This document shows positions 1 through 6,777 of a DNA stretch of 17,446 nt, one piece after another (position 1 is the stretch's first letter; every line of letters starts with the position of its first letter). The stretch lies in NCBI GenBank assembly GCA_045546615.1, contig JAZQDD010000026.1, forward strand, positions 1 to 17,446. Reading direction: 5' to 3'. This DNA comes from CAG-390 sp045546615. GTDB taxonomy: Bacteria; Bacillota; Clostridia; Oscillospirales; CAG-272. The notes beneath the pieces were generated by a model that saw only the letters and a list, made by a program, of their open reading frames with translations, searched no databases and was not told the DNA's origin. Made by a program: the position numbers and the translations under genes.

Positions 1-201
1 ACGCTTTGCCTCCTGTTCGGTTTCGTAGAGGTGTTGATTGAGCGTACACGAGGTGAGAAGCGTGGTATAGGTGCCGCGGCGGTGCTTTTTGAGATAGTCG
101 CGGCGCAGTTTGCCGTACTTGCCGATGGGATGGTTGGTCTGTTCGGGGAGCACCAAATCGGGATACATAATGCCGTTTCTTTCGGTGTAAGTGAGTTCCA
201 T
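1..201 (-). CDS. tnpV: TnpV-like transposon-encoded protein, partial (C-terminal end outside window)
   Basis: The leftward frame starts at ATG (199-201), preceded by a CGGAGGA ribosome binding site about seven bases upstream, and runs open to the window edge, giving 67 residues. The protein begins MELTYTERNGIMYPDL and contains a basic stretch (GKYGKLRRDYLKKHRRGTY). I recognise this as the N-terminus of TnpV, a small protein of Tn4451-type and related clostridial mobile elements, usually a little over 100 residues, whose molecular role is not established. Its presence beside relaxase genes fits an integrated mobilizable element. The family call rests on memory of the conserved start and the YGKLRR/HRRGTY region. 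It is truncated only because the window ends. Confidence 0.75.
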   Translation of the reverse strand, partial: MELTYTERNGIMYPDLVLPEQTNHPIGKYGKLRRDYLKKHRRGTYTTLLTSCTLNQHLYETEQEAKR

Positions 202-296
202 AATTCATCCTCCGTAATTCAATATTTTTTACATAGCCATTCTACCATATTTGTCCTCAAAAGACGAATGTGCGGAATGGCTTTTTTCTTTTTACC

Positions 297-315
297 TTGT
301 CGCAGTTTGCGACAA
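297..315. repeat. Perfect 8-bp palindrome TTGTCGCA-N3-TGCGACAA
   Basis: TTGTCGCA (297-304) and TGCGACAA (308-315) are exact reverse complements around a 3-base centre, about 100 bp upstream of the tnpV start. The core GTCGCA-N3-TGCGACAAAGT recurs at 3757-3776 inside the ParB-like gene. It could be an operator or a partition-type binding site on this element. The function is inferred only. Confidence 0.55.
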
Positions 316-402
316 AGTTAGCGGTCGAAAAAATATTTTTTTGCTCAGGACATATTTAGCGTTTTCGTGTCGGATATAGAGTGAGGAGGAGATTTGAAAA
401 AT

Positions 403-430
403 CACTTGGCTGTTTTGACCAAGTGTTTTT
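403..430. terminator. Bidirectional intrinsic terminator
   Basis: CACTTGG (403-409) pairs with CCAAGTG (419-425) around a 9-base loop. Rightward it is followed by TTTTTC, and leftward (reading the other strand) by ATTTTTC. It can therefore end leftward transcription of the XRE gene, although that gene's stop lies about 110 bp away with other hairpins between. Confidence 0.6.
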
Positions 431-434
431 CATC

Positions 435-529
435 GGGCGAAAATCGCCCCTTGATATGGTTTGGTTGAAAATCAACCGCACCACTTTAGCAGAAGAAAGT
501 GGTATGGGTCAAAATGACCCATACCACTT
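435..529. repeat. Array of stem-loops with AAA loops
   Basis: Three hairpins share a stem-AAA-stem design: GGGCGA/TCGCCC (435-449), GGTTGA/TCAACC (463-477, extended by an outer TGGT/ACCA pair at 457-483), and a perfect 15-bp stem AAGTGGTATGGGTCA with its complement (497-529). ACCACTTT (480-487) can alternatively pair with AAAGTGGT (496-503), which competes with the 15-bp stem. The last hairpin starts 11 bp beyond the XRE stop codon. Only the leftmost neighbour (403-430) has a U-tract. Confidence 0.6.
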
Positions 530-540
530 CGTGTGATAAC

Positions 541-1317
541 TTATCTCAATTGCTCGATTCGCTTGTTGAAAAATCCAACATATACATCATATGCGCTGTT
601 TTCAACGAGATCAATAAATTTTAATGCTTTCTCGCGTTCTTTGATAGCTTCCGCTTTCATTCCTTGAGATTCATAATATTCTGCAAGCTTTTCCATCATT
701 TGAATGAGATTTTCAAATGATATCCATTTTTGCTTTTCTGCTGCTTCGTATTTAGGTTTGCCTTCCAAGAGGTATGCCATTTCTGTAAGCTTAGTAAAAT
801 AAATCTCCGGTATTTGCTCAATAGCCGCTTCTGCACTTTTTAAATCGCCTTTAACCTTATATGCATACGCAAGAAATCTTAATGCATCGTACTTAATATC
901 AGCTTGATTTGTTTTCTCAATCAAGGAACTTGCTATTGAAATTGTCTCATCCGGATCTTTTGTGTAATTCAATACATACAAAAGATTGTTGAGCAAAACC
1001 TCGTTATCGGGATATTTTTTCAGACCTTCTTCAAGAATATCTCTGCTTTTCGGTGGATCTGACTCTCTGAATTTGTATGCCTCATTTACAATGGAGTCGA
1101 TGGCAGATTCAATTTCTTTCAGATTAAATTCAAACAATTCATCCATCGAAACACCAAAATAGCTTGCCAATATGGGAGCGAGTGTAATATCGGGCAAAGC
1201 AATACCATTTTCCCATTTACTTACGGCTTGGAAAGAAATCCCTATGCTGTTAGCGAGTTGTTCCTGGGTAATCCCTCTCTGCTTTCGTAATTCTTTAATT
1301 TTATTTCCAATATTCAT
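541..1317 (-). CDS. XRE-family transcriptional regulator with C-terminal helical (TPR-like) repeats
   Basis: The protein has 258 residues. An N-terminal Cro/cI-type helix-turn-helix spans about residues 4-61, with the signature ITQEQLANSIGISFQAVSKW followed by ENG and a second helical turn ending YFGVSMDELF. Residues 70-250 are helical with TPR-like spacing (for example YPDNEVLLNNLLYVL), a layout seen in RRNPP-like and other peptide- or protein-sensing regulators, though no ligand can be named. I chose the ATG at 1315-1317 because GGAGG lies eight bases upstream; an in-frame TTG at 1330-1332 would place the start inside that site. A good promoter lies at 1364-1392. As the only visible regulator between the TnpV and relaxase genes, it is a candidate controller of element transfer. 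It could equally be a cargo gene. Confidence 0.85.
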   Translation of the reverse strand: MNIGNKIKELRKQRGITQEQLANSIGISFQAVSKWENGIALPDITLAPILASYFGVSMDELFEFNLKEIESAIDSIVNEAYKFRESDPPKSRDILEEGLKKYPDNEVLLNNLLYVLNYTKDPDETISIASSLIEKTNQADIKYDALRFLAYAYKVKGDLKSAEAAIEQIPEIYFTKLTEMAYLLEGKPKYEAAEKQKWISFENLIQMMEKLAEYYESQGMKAEAIKEREKALKFIDLVENSAYDVYVGFFNKRIEQLR

Positions 1318-1363
1318 GTTGTACACCTCCAAATAATCAAAATGGCGCCTATCTTGTGATGTA

Positions 1364-1392
1364 ATTATACCACAGAATGTCTATTTGTTCAA
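1364..1392 (-). promoter_or_regulatory. Promoter of the XRE regulator gene
   Basis: On the minus strand, TTGAAC (1387-1392) and TATAAT (1364-1369) are separated by exactly 17 bases, close to the sigma-A consensus. The -10 box ends 46 bases before the start codon at 1317. Confidence 0.75.
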
Positions 1393-1699
1393 TAACCGCC
1401 TAAACGACCTTGTTCAACTCACGGTTGAAATCGGAATCCTTTAACACTTACATAAAATATTGTAAAAGAAAGGACGTGATCCAATGGATACCAGTTAAGA
1501 GAAGTGGCGGACGATGTCCGATACTTTAACGAGCATAGCATTCGTGCTAACGCCCGAATGCGTCGAGTTTGCTTCGACGGCTAAACACCGTCGTTTTGCC
1601 AAGGCAAAAACAGCAAACGTCGCAGCCAAGCAACCTTGTTGGGTTGCTTTTTCTTTAGGGATGTATCCCTAATACCCTCAATTTAGAAAGGACAAACAA
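1393..1699. other. Structured non-coding block upstream of mobC (candidate oriT and/or leader RNA)
   Basis: No gene of ordinary size is present. A four-codon frame, ATG GAT ACC AGT TAA (1484-1498), follows an AGAAAGGAC ribosome-binding-like sequence very similar to the one in front of mobC. Behind it are CGGAC/GTCCG, GCATTCG/CGAATGC (7 bp, loop of 10), CGTCGA/TCGACG, TTTTGCC/GGCAAAA, a terminator (1628-1656), and the palindrome TAGGGAT-GT-ATCCCTA (1656-1671). Origins of transfer usually lie just upstream of mobC/relaxase genes and contain inverted repeats beside the nick site, so this is the best oriT candidate. No known nic sequence was recognised. Confidence 0.5.
1628..1656 (+). terminator. 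Intrinsic terminator/attenuator upstream of mobC
   Basis: AAGCAACC (1628-1635) pairs with GGTTGCTT (1642-1649) around TTGTTG, followed by a T-rich tail TTTCTTT. It lies before, not after, the mobilization genes, so rightward transcripts starting in 1393-1600 would end here. It could be an attenuator or the end of a small RNA. Confidence 0.65.
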
Positions 1700-1966
1700 A
1701 TGAGCAAAACAGAAAAAAAGACCGAGCGCGTCACGGTCAAAATGGACGCGAATCTGAAAGCAAAGCTGCAACGCGAAGCCGAGCGGTGTGGCGGAGATAT
1801 GTCGGCGTATATCCGTTCCTTGATCGAGAACCGACTTTCGCAGGCGGCGGGGACTTGCTACAACTGCATCGGGCGGCTTGAAAAGGCACTCGATGCGGAG
1901 GATGTCGGCTATGAGCTTCACGCCTTCATTCGTTCCAAGTATAAGGCGAAGGAGGGTGAGAGCTGA
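1700..1966 (+). CDS. MobC-like relaxosome accessory protein (ribbon-helix-helix)
   Basis: The product has 88 residues. Residues about 8-46 (TERVTVKMDANLKAKL... then MSAYIRSLIENRL) read as a ribbon-helix-helix DNA-binding fold: a short strand followed by two helices with the S-x-Y-I-R pattern of MobC-type proteins. Such proteins bind near oriT, help open the nick region, and position the relaxase. The start ATG has AGAAAGGAC upstream. The stop TGA shares its last base with the relaxase start codon, so the two are translationally coupled. A CYNC pair around residues 54-57 could bind metal, but this is unsupported. The family call is supported mainly by size, fold pattern and position before the relaxase. 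Confidence 0.8.
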   Translation: MSKTEKKTERVTVKMDANLKAKLQREAERCGGDMSAYIRSLIENRLSQAAGTCYNCIGRLEKALDAEDVGYELHAFIRSKYKAKEGES

Positions 1967-3348
1967 TGGCAACCACCTCGCTATGGGCGGTGAGAGGGAC
2001 GATACGCGACGTGGTGGCTTACGTCAAAGATCCAAACAAGACTGCCAATCCCGATTACGATCTTAATAACGTGCTGACCTATGCTGCCGACAGTAGCAAG
2101 ACCGAAAAGCAGTATTACGTTACGGGGGTGAATTGCTCGCCCCATTTTGCCTTTGAGCGTATGACGGCGACTAAAGAGCGATACGGCAAGCGCGGAGGCA
2201 TCGTCGGATACCACGGGTATCAGAGCTTCAAGCCGGGAGAGCTAACACCCGAGGAGTGTCACAAGATCGGTGTGCTGACAGCCAAGCGAATGTGGGGTGA
2301 GCGCTTTGAGGTCGTCGTGACAACCCACGTCAAAGGCTCGTCGGCTCTGCACAACCATTTCGTCATCAACAGCGTGTCATTCAAGGACGGCAAGAAATAC
2401 CGTTGGCAGAAAGGTAGCTATAGGCAGTTGCGACGAGTTTCGGACGAGCTTTGCCGTCAGCATCAGTTATCCATCATTGAAAATCCAATGCCGAAGAAAG
2501 TGCCGAGGCAGATATGGATCGAGGAAAAGCAAGGCAAGGTTACTCACGCATCTATTCTGCGCCACGATATTGATCGCGCTATACGGAGCAATATCAGCTA
2601 TAAATATTTCTTGCAAGCCTTGGAATACCTCGGCTACGTTGTTGTGCGAGACAGCAAATATAAGCACATCTCGGTCATCACCGAGGGATGGAGCAAGCCC
2701 GTGCGCATTGACAGCTTAGGGGCGAACTATACCCTTGAAGCCATCGAGAGACGAATCCGAGATAATCTCCACAAAGAACCAGTACCCCATATTCGCAAGC
2801 CGCAAAGGCGTGTGGCGTGTGAGCTTGAAAAGCAGATGAAGGCACTGGAACGGTATTCCACGATTGAGATACTGTTTATGATCTTCTTTGAGCTGATGGG
2901 GATTCCGTATGATGATCCGTTTACCAAGGAACAGAGGATGCCGCCGAAGTATGAGATCGCTTCACCCTATTTCGCGCAGGAGGCGATCAACAACGAAAGA
3001 TATTGCCGCGAGATCCGCCTTATGAGTTGGTATGACCTTCACACCACCGAGGATGTAACCGCGTTCCGTGACAAACGAAAAGCGGAGCTTCAAAACTTGG
3101 AACGTGAGAGAAAGGCGGTTGACAATCGCAGACGTCGTCTTACTGATCCCGACGAGAAACAGAAAAACAGCGCCGAGCGAAGCGCGATCACAAAGAAAAT
3201 GACGAACGTCCGCAGGGAGATGAACCTTGCGGACGATATTTTATCCGATTCGATAAGACTTGCCAAAGCCATAGCCGCCGAAAAGGCTTGCGAGGAGCGT
3301 CTTGTGCCGGATAGAACCAAACAAAAACACAAAGAACAGGAGAGATAA
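1966..3348 (+). CDS. MOBP-type relaxase (MobA/VirD2-like mobilization nuclease)
   Basis: This 460-residue protein would nick one strand at oriT through an active-site tyrosine, stay attached to the 5' end, and pilot the strand to a recipient. Visible motifs are an N-terminal segment VVAYVKDPNKT with Tyr19 as a candidate nucleophile (Tyr40 in VLTYAADSSKTE is an alternative), the conserved GYHGYQSFKPGE (residues 81-92), and the metal-binding histidine motif with His121, His129 and His131 (TTHVKGSSALHNHFVINSVSF). After about residue 180 the protein is divergent, and residues 370-450 are charged and probably coiled-coil. The ATG overlaps the mobC stop by one base. No type IV secretion genes are visible, so the element probably uses a helper conjugation system. 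Length and motifs indicate an intact gene. Confidence 0.9.
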   Translation: MATTSLWAVRGTIRDVVAYVKDPNKTANPDYDLNNVLTYAADSSKTEKQYYVTGVNCSPHFAFERMTATKERYGKRGGIVGYHGYQSFKPGELTPEECHKIGVLTAKRMWGERFEVVVTTHVKGSSALHNHFVINSVSFKDGKKYRWQKGSYRQLRRVSDELCRQHQLSIIENPMPKKVPRQIWIEEKQGKVTHASILRHDIDRAIRSNISYKYFLQALEYLGYVVVRDSKYKHISVITEGWSKPVRIDSLGANYTLEAIERRIRDNLHKEPVPHIRKPQRRVACELEKQMKALERYSTIEILFMIFFELMGIPYDDPFTKEQRMPPKYEIASPYFAQEAINNERYCREIRLMSWYDLHTTEDVTAFRDKRKAELQNLERERKAVDNRRRRLTDPDEKQKNSAERSAITKKMTNVRREMNLADDILSDSIRLAKAIAAEKACEERLVPDRTKQKHKEQER

Positions 3349-3349
3349 A

Positions 3350-4249
3350 ATGTATAAAAAATTAAAAGAACAGATCACCGAAACCACGCAGTATTATCTG
3401 CTGCGCAACGTACACCCGAGGGCAGAACAGCCATTTCAAGTCCGTGACGATGAGGAAATGGAACGGCTTGTGGAGAGCATCCACATGAACGGAGGCCTCA
3501 ATCCGCTTATCGTAACACCGAGGCGCGGAGGAGGTTATGAGATCGTGTCGGGGCACCGCCGCTATGCTGCTTGTCAGAAGCTTGGTGTGGAGACTATTCC
3601 CGTTATCGTCCGTGACCTTGATCCCGATGAAGCAACACTTTGTATGATCGATTCCAACCTGCACAGAGAGCATCTACTACCTTCCGAGAAAGCCTATGCT
3701 TACAAGGCGAAGATGGAGGTGCTGAACCGTCAAGGTCAGCGATACGGTCAAACCTCGTCGCAACCTGCGACAAAGTGGGATGCTGCCACCGAGATCGGCA
3801 AAGCAACCAATGAGAGCCGAGACCAAGTCTTCCGCTATATTCGCTTGACTAATCTTATAAAGCCGTTGATGGATATTGTGGATAGCGGACGAATTGCATT
3901 TACCCCCGCTGTGGAGCTTTCCTATCTGCCGCACGAATTGCAGGACAAGGTTGCGGAGATCTTTGAGAGAGATGAAGCCACGCCTTCCTACGCGCAGACG
4001 GTTAGATTCAGAAGACTTCACAGCGAGGGAAAGCTGACGGCGGATACCATTGAGGATATTATGGCAAAGCCGAAAGCCAATCAGCGAGAGACGGTCAAAT
4101 TCAGCTACGAGAGAATCGCCCGTTTCTTTCCTCCGAATTATAGCACCAAGCAGATGGAAGACGCAATTGTGCGGATTCTTGAAGAACGCAGACGAGAGGT
4201 TGGTGCAATGCCTTCACTTCGCCGCCGTGACGATGTGGAAAGGGGATGA
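3350..4249 (+). CDS. ParB/Spo0J-family DNA-binding protein of the mobile element
   Basis: The product has 299 residues. A ParB-like N-terminal nucleotide-binding domain spans about residues 15-105, with NPLIVTPR and the box GHRRYAACQKLG (GHRR at 69-72 region, versus GERR in many chromosomal ParB proteins). A helix-turn-helix follows at about 145-168 (AATEIGKATNESRDQVFRYI). The C-terminal 130 residues are element-specific and probably helical. ATG 3350 was chosen because AGGAGAG lies just upstream and the relaxase stop is one base earlier; an earlier in-frame ATG (3302) lies inside the relaxase. No ParA partner is seen, so it may be a regulator or a stabilisation factor rather than a classical partition protein. 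Its gene carries a second copy of the 297-315 palindrome. Confidence 0.85.
   Translation: MYKKLKEQITETTQYYLLRNVHPRAEQPFQVRDDEEMERLVESIHMNGGLNPLIVTPRRGGGYEIVSGHRRYAACQKLGVETIPVIVRDLDPDEATLCMIDSNLHREHLLPSEKAYAYKAKMEVLNRQGQRYGQTSSQPATKWDAATEIGKATNESRDQVFRYIRLTNLIKPLMDIVDSGRIAFTPAVELSYLPHELQDKVAEIFERDEATPSYAQTVRFRRLHSEGKLTADTIEDIMAKPKANQRETVKFSYERIARFFPPNYSTKQMEDAIVRILEERRREVGAMPSLRRRDDVERG
3757..3776. repeat. Second copy of palindrome GTCGCA-N3-TGCGAC with AAAGT tail
   Basis: GTCGCA (3757-3762) and TGCGAC (3766-3771) flank a 3-base centre and are followed by AAAGT. Outside the 3-base centre the 20-base stretch is identical to 299-318. It lies inside the ParB-like gene, in the codons for the SSQPATKW linker before the helix-turn-helix. 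Confidence 0.5.
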
Positions 4250-4253
4250 GTTA

Positions 4254-4523
4254 TTGGGTAAGATAAGTAAATGGAAATGGTTTTTATGTATGGCGCGTTT
4301 TTGCCTTGACAATAAGGTGGGCGGTTACCGTTGCCGTTCCCAAGTTCCCGAACACGAGATTCTGAAGATCGTGCGTATGTATACGCCGATCATCACCGAA
4401 TTTTTCGACAATGAGGAGGAGATGACGAAGTTTCAAAAGTGGCGTGAGGAATATGAGGAAAAGGAACGATTAGATAAGGAGGAGAAAGCAAAGAAGAAAG
4501 CGGGCGCGGCTAATGTAGCGTAA
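4254..4523 (+). CDS. Hypothetical protein of the mobilization operon
   Basis: I do not recognise a defined family. The protein is about 89 residues: a Trp-rich start (SKWKWFLCMARFCLDN), then YRCRSQVPEHEILKIVRMYTP, and a highly charged C-terminal helix rich in E and K ending KAKKKAGAANVA, probably a coiled coil. The start is uncertain. TTG 4254 has AAAGGGG eight bases upstream and sits five bases beyond the ParB-like stop, which suggests coupling. ATG 4233 (inside the ParB-like gene, no clear ribosome site) and ATG 4290 are alternatives. It is co-directional with mobC, relaxase and ParB-like genes and is the last gene before a strong terminator, so it probably belongs to the element. Confidence 0.65.
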   Translation: MGKISKWKWFLCMARFCLDNKVGGYRCRSQVPEHEILKIVRMYTPIITEFFDNEEEMTKFQKWREEYEEKERLDKEEKAKKKAGAANVA

Positions 4524-4532
4524 TGTAGAAAG

Positions 4533-4568
4533 CCTCGGCAGGGAGTTTTCTTGCCGAGGTTATTTTTT
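4533..4568 (+). terminator. Intrinsic terminator at the end of the mobilization operon
   Basis: CCTCGGCA (4533-4540) pairs with TGCCGAGG (4552-4559) around an 11-base loop, followed by TTATTTTTT. It closes the rightward operon. Leftward the tail is only CTTTCT, so it is a weaker terminator for the yyaL operon. Confidence 0.85.
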
Positions 4569-4581
4569 ATTTATATCCGCT

Positions 4582-4716
4582 TCAGTTTCCTCCGGGACCG
4601 TCTCTGCGTTCACAAGTGTCGGGAACCTCGATCTTACCCTTGATATCTCCGGGCTTAGTAAGAGGCTTTTTATCTTTAGGCTCTTGTTCTTTTTTCGTAT
4701 CTTTATTTTCAGACAT
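4582..4716 (-). CDS. 44-residue small peptide downstream of yyaL; unknown function
   Basis: A short gene easily missed by length cut-offs. ATG (4714-4716) follows AAGGAG with eight-base spacing, an excellent site, and the stop TGA is at 4582-4584. It lies 37 bp behind the yyaL stop on the same strand, with no terminator between, so it is probably co-transcribed. The first half is extremely polar and lysine-rich (MSENKDTKKEQEPKDKKPL). The second half reads IEVPDTCERRDGPGGN, with a single Cys35 and a C-terminal GPGG. There is no signal peptide or membrane segment. The polar leader plus compact Cys/Gly-rich tail is reminiscent of precursor peptides of modified natural products, but no modification enzyme is adjacent apart from the thioredoxin-domain protein. 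The translation signal is strong; function is unknown. Confidence 0.7.
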   Translation of the reverse strand: MSENKDTKKEQEPKDKKPLTKPGDIKGKIEVPDTCERRDGPGGN

Positions 4717-4753
4717 ATTAATCACTCCTTTCCTCTATTTAGTGTTCGCAAAT

Positions 4754-6694
4754 TCAAATCAATTCATTCAAGTCGTTGGTTGGCGGTAGGCAGCTTTGAC
4801 CTCGGCAGACGTAATAAGTGGTCTTGCCGTTTTTGAGCGGATATTCTTTTGTGGGGGCATCTAAAAAAATGACGATCGCATCAGGTGGAAATGCAAGAGG
4901 CAAGCCTCTGTTGTCTGTCTGTTGATCGGAAACGACCGTTACTTTCATTGGCGACTTGTCGTGCTCCAAAAGCACTTTCAAAAACATAGCGTGGTTTGTG
5001 GGATATTGTGCTGCGCTTTGCGCGAGAAAATCAAGCTGCCGTTCCGCTTCGATTTTGTATTTCTCCTCGTCTGTAATAAGAGACAGGCGAACAAGATTAT
5101 ACGCCATCAGCGAATTACCGCTTGGGATCGCGCCGTCGTAGGTTTCTTTTGGACGCAAAATCAGCTCCTCGTGATCTTTGCCATACAGATAAAATCCGCC
5201 CGTATTATCTCCGAAATCCGATATGACCTTATCGCATAAGCGCTTTGCCCTATTCAAATGTTCACTATCCAAAGTGGCGCGATACAGCGAAAGTTGGGCA
5301 AAAACATACGCGGAGTAATCATCGATAAAGCCTTTTACGCCCCGTTTTTTCATATAAAAGCTGACATAGAGCGCATCACCATCACACATACATTTCTGCA
5401 TAAAGCTATCTGAGTTTTGTGCGGCAGAAAGATATATTTCCTTCCCGCTGACAAGATACAGCTCACACATAGCGGCGATCATCAGGCTGTTCCACGACGT
5501 TAAGATCTTTTCGTCGCGGTGAAGTGAATATCGCTTTTTTCGGTAATCATAAAGCATGGGAAGAAAAGATTCAAAGCTGTTATTGGAAGGATCGCTTTTT
5601 AAGAGATTCGGGATATTCTTGCCCTCAAAATTGCCTGCGTCCGTTATATCAAAATGACGGTTGAAGCGCGTTCCGTCCTCTGTGCCAAGAATCTTTGTGA
5701 TCTCGTCGGGCGTAAACAGATAATATTTTCCTTCTTCACCCTCGCTGTCGGCGTCCTGCGAGCTGTAAAATCCGCCTTCGGGGGAGGTCATTTCAAGGAG
5801 AATATAGCTTGCCGTTTTTTCTGCGATCTCAAGATATAATGCCTTTTTTGTTACCGTGTACGCCTTACAATAGGCGAGTATCAGGAGCGCGTTGTCGTAC
5901 AGCATTTTCTCGAAATGCGGAGCAAGAAACTTTTTGTCGGTGGAATAGCGGCAGAATCCAAATCCGATGTGATCGAACATTCCACCGCGATACATCTGCA
6001 AGAGGGTTTGCTCCGCCATGTTCAGACACGAGGCTGTTTTGTAACGCTCGTAGTAATCGAGCAAAAAGAGCAGATTGTGCGGTGTCGGAAACTTCGCCGC
6101 TCGTCCGAATCCGCCGTGTTTTGCGTCATAGATGCGCTCATATTGCGACACTGCCAAGTGTGTTAGATCAATATCCGCTATATCCGACACGCTCTCCGAG
6201 CTGTTCAGATGCTCAATAATTTTCTCCGAATCCCTCAAGAGCATATCGCGGTTGGATACCCATTTTTCGTGTATGGCGAGCAGTAGCTCCCGAAAGCCTA
6301 TCATACCGCCCCGTGAGGTTTTGGGAAAATAAGTTCCAGCGAAAAACGGCTTCTGATCTGCCGTCATAAAGATGCTGGTGGGCCAGCCGCCGCTTCCCGT
6401 GAAGGCTTGACAGACCGCCATATAGACACTGTCAATGTCGGGACGCTCCTCTTTATCAACCTTGATGGATATAAAATATTTATTCAAAATCTCGGCCATT
6501 TCTTCGTCCTCAAAGCTCTCGTGAGCAAGCACGTGACACCAATGGCACGCACTGTATCCGATACTTAAAAATATGGGCTTGTCCTCCCTTGCCGCGAGTT
6601 CAAACGCCTCGTCGCACCAAGGATACCACTCCACGGGATTATCCTTGTGTTGAAGTAAATAGGGGCTTGTTTCCTTTGCCAATCGATTGCTCAT
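4754..6694 (-). CDS. yyaL: YyaL-type thioredoxin-domain protein (DUF255 / SPATA20 family)
   Basis: At 646 residues this is near full length for the family. The N-terminal DUF255 thioredoxin-like domain (about 1-165) has the hallmark CHWCH motif (Cys50, Cys53) within SIGYSACHWCHVLAHESFED, followed by VDKEERPDID and the GGWP loop (residues 102-105). The rest is an alpha/alpha-barrel resembling N-acylglucosamine epimerase/cellobiose-epimerase folds (motifs GGFGRAAKFPTPHN, HFEKMLYDNA, FYSSQDADSEG). The biochemical role of the family is not settled. The CxxC suggests thiol redox work, and the barrel suggests a sugar-like ligand. ATG 6694 has GGAGG eight bases upstream. It is divergent from the FAD-Rieske/catalase genes and is followed by the 44-residue peptide gene. 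Confidence 0.92.
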   Translation of the reverse strand: MSNRLAKETSPYLLQHKDNPVEWYPWCDEAFELAAREDKPIFLSIGYSACHWCHVLAHESFEDEEMAEILNKYFISIKVDKEERPDIDSVYMAVCQAFTGSGGWPTSIFMTADQKPFFAGTYFPKTSRGGMIGFRELLLAIHEKWVSNRDMLLRDSEKIIEHLNSSESVSDIADIDLTHLAVSQYERIYDAKHGGFGRAAKFPTPHNLLFLLDYYERYKTASCLNMAEQTLLQMYRGGMFDHIGFGFCRYSTDKKFLAPHFEKMLYDNALLILAYCKAYTVTKKALYLEIAEKTASYILLEMTSPEGGFYSSQDADSEGEEGKYYLFTPDEITKILGTEDGTRFNRHFDITDAGNFEGKNIPNLLKSDPSNNSFESFLPMLYDYRKKRYSLHRDEKILTSWNSLMIAAMCELYLVSGKEIYLSAAQNSDSFMQKCMCDGDALYVSFYMKKRGVKGFIDDYSAYVFAQLSLYRATLDSEHLNRAKRLCDKVISDFGDNTGGFYLYGKDHEELILRPKETYDGAIPSGNSLMAYNLVRLSLITDEEKYKIEAERQLDFLAQSAAQYPTNHAMFLKVLLEHDKSPMKVTVVSDQQTDNRGLPLAFPPDAIVIFLDAPTKEYPLKNGKTTYYVCRGQSCLPPTNDLNELI

Positions 6695-6740
6695 ATCTTC
6701 ACCTCCGTTATCTCTTTTATTTTCGGCATTTCCGAAGTGA

Positions 6741-6769
6741 TCTATACGAGATTTTGACAGGTATGTAAG
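6741..6769 (-). promoter_or_regulatory. Possible promoter of yyaL
   Basis: On the minus strand CTTACA (6764-6769) and TATAGA (6741-6746) are spaced by 17 bases, four of six matches each. It is the best match in the divergent intergenic region but not strong. A short TTCGG/CCGAA hairpin (6722-6736) would lie in the leader. Confidence 0.35.
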
Positions 6770-6777
6770 ACCCGAAA

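Larger units (their letters stand above)
202..540. other. Non-coding stretch rich in hairpins between tnpV and the XRE regulator
   Basis: No convincing gene lies here. The stretch holds an 8-bp palindrome at 297-315, a bidirectional terminator-like hairpin at 403-430, and three further stem-loops with AAA loops between 435 and 529, each described separately. A 24-codon reading frame from TTG (394) to TGA (466-468) has a GAGGAGGA sequence just upstream, but it coincides with the hairpins, so I do not call it a gene. Confidence 0.6.

Noticed and set aside
394..468. 24-codon frame from TTG behind a GAGGAGGA sequence
   Set aside because: It overlaps the hairpin array almost entirely; TTG start, no recognisable product, and the sequence is better explained by RNA/DNA structure.
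403..529. CRISPR-like or integron attC-like array
   Set aside because: Hairpins have different stem sequences and irregular spacing; no repeat-spacer regularity, no cas or integrase gene in the window.
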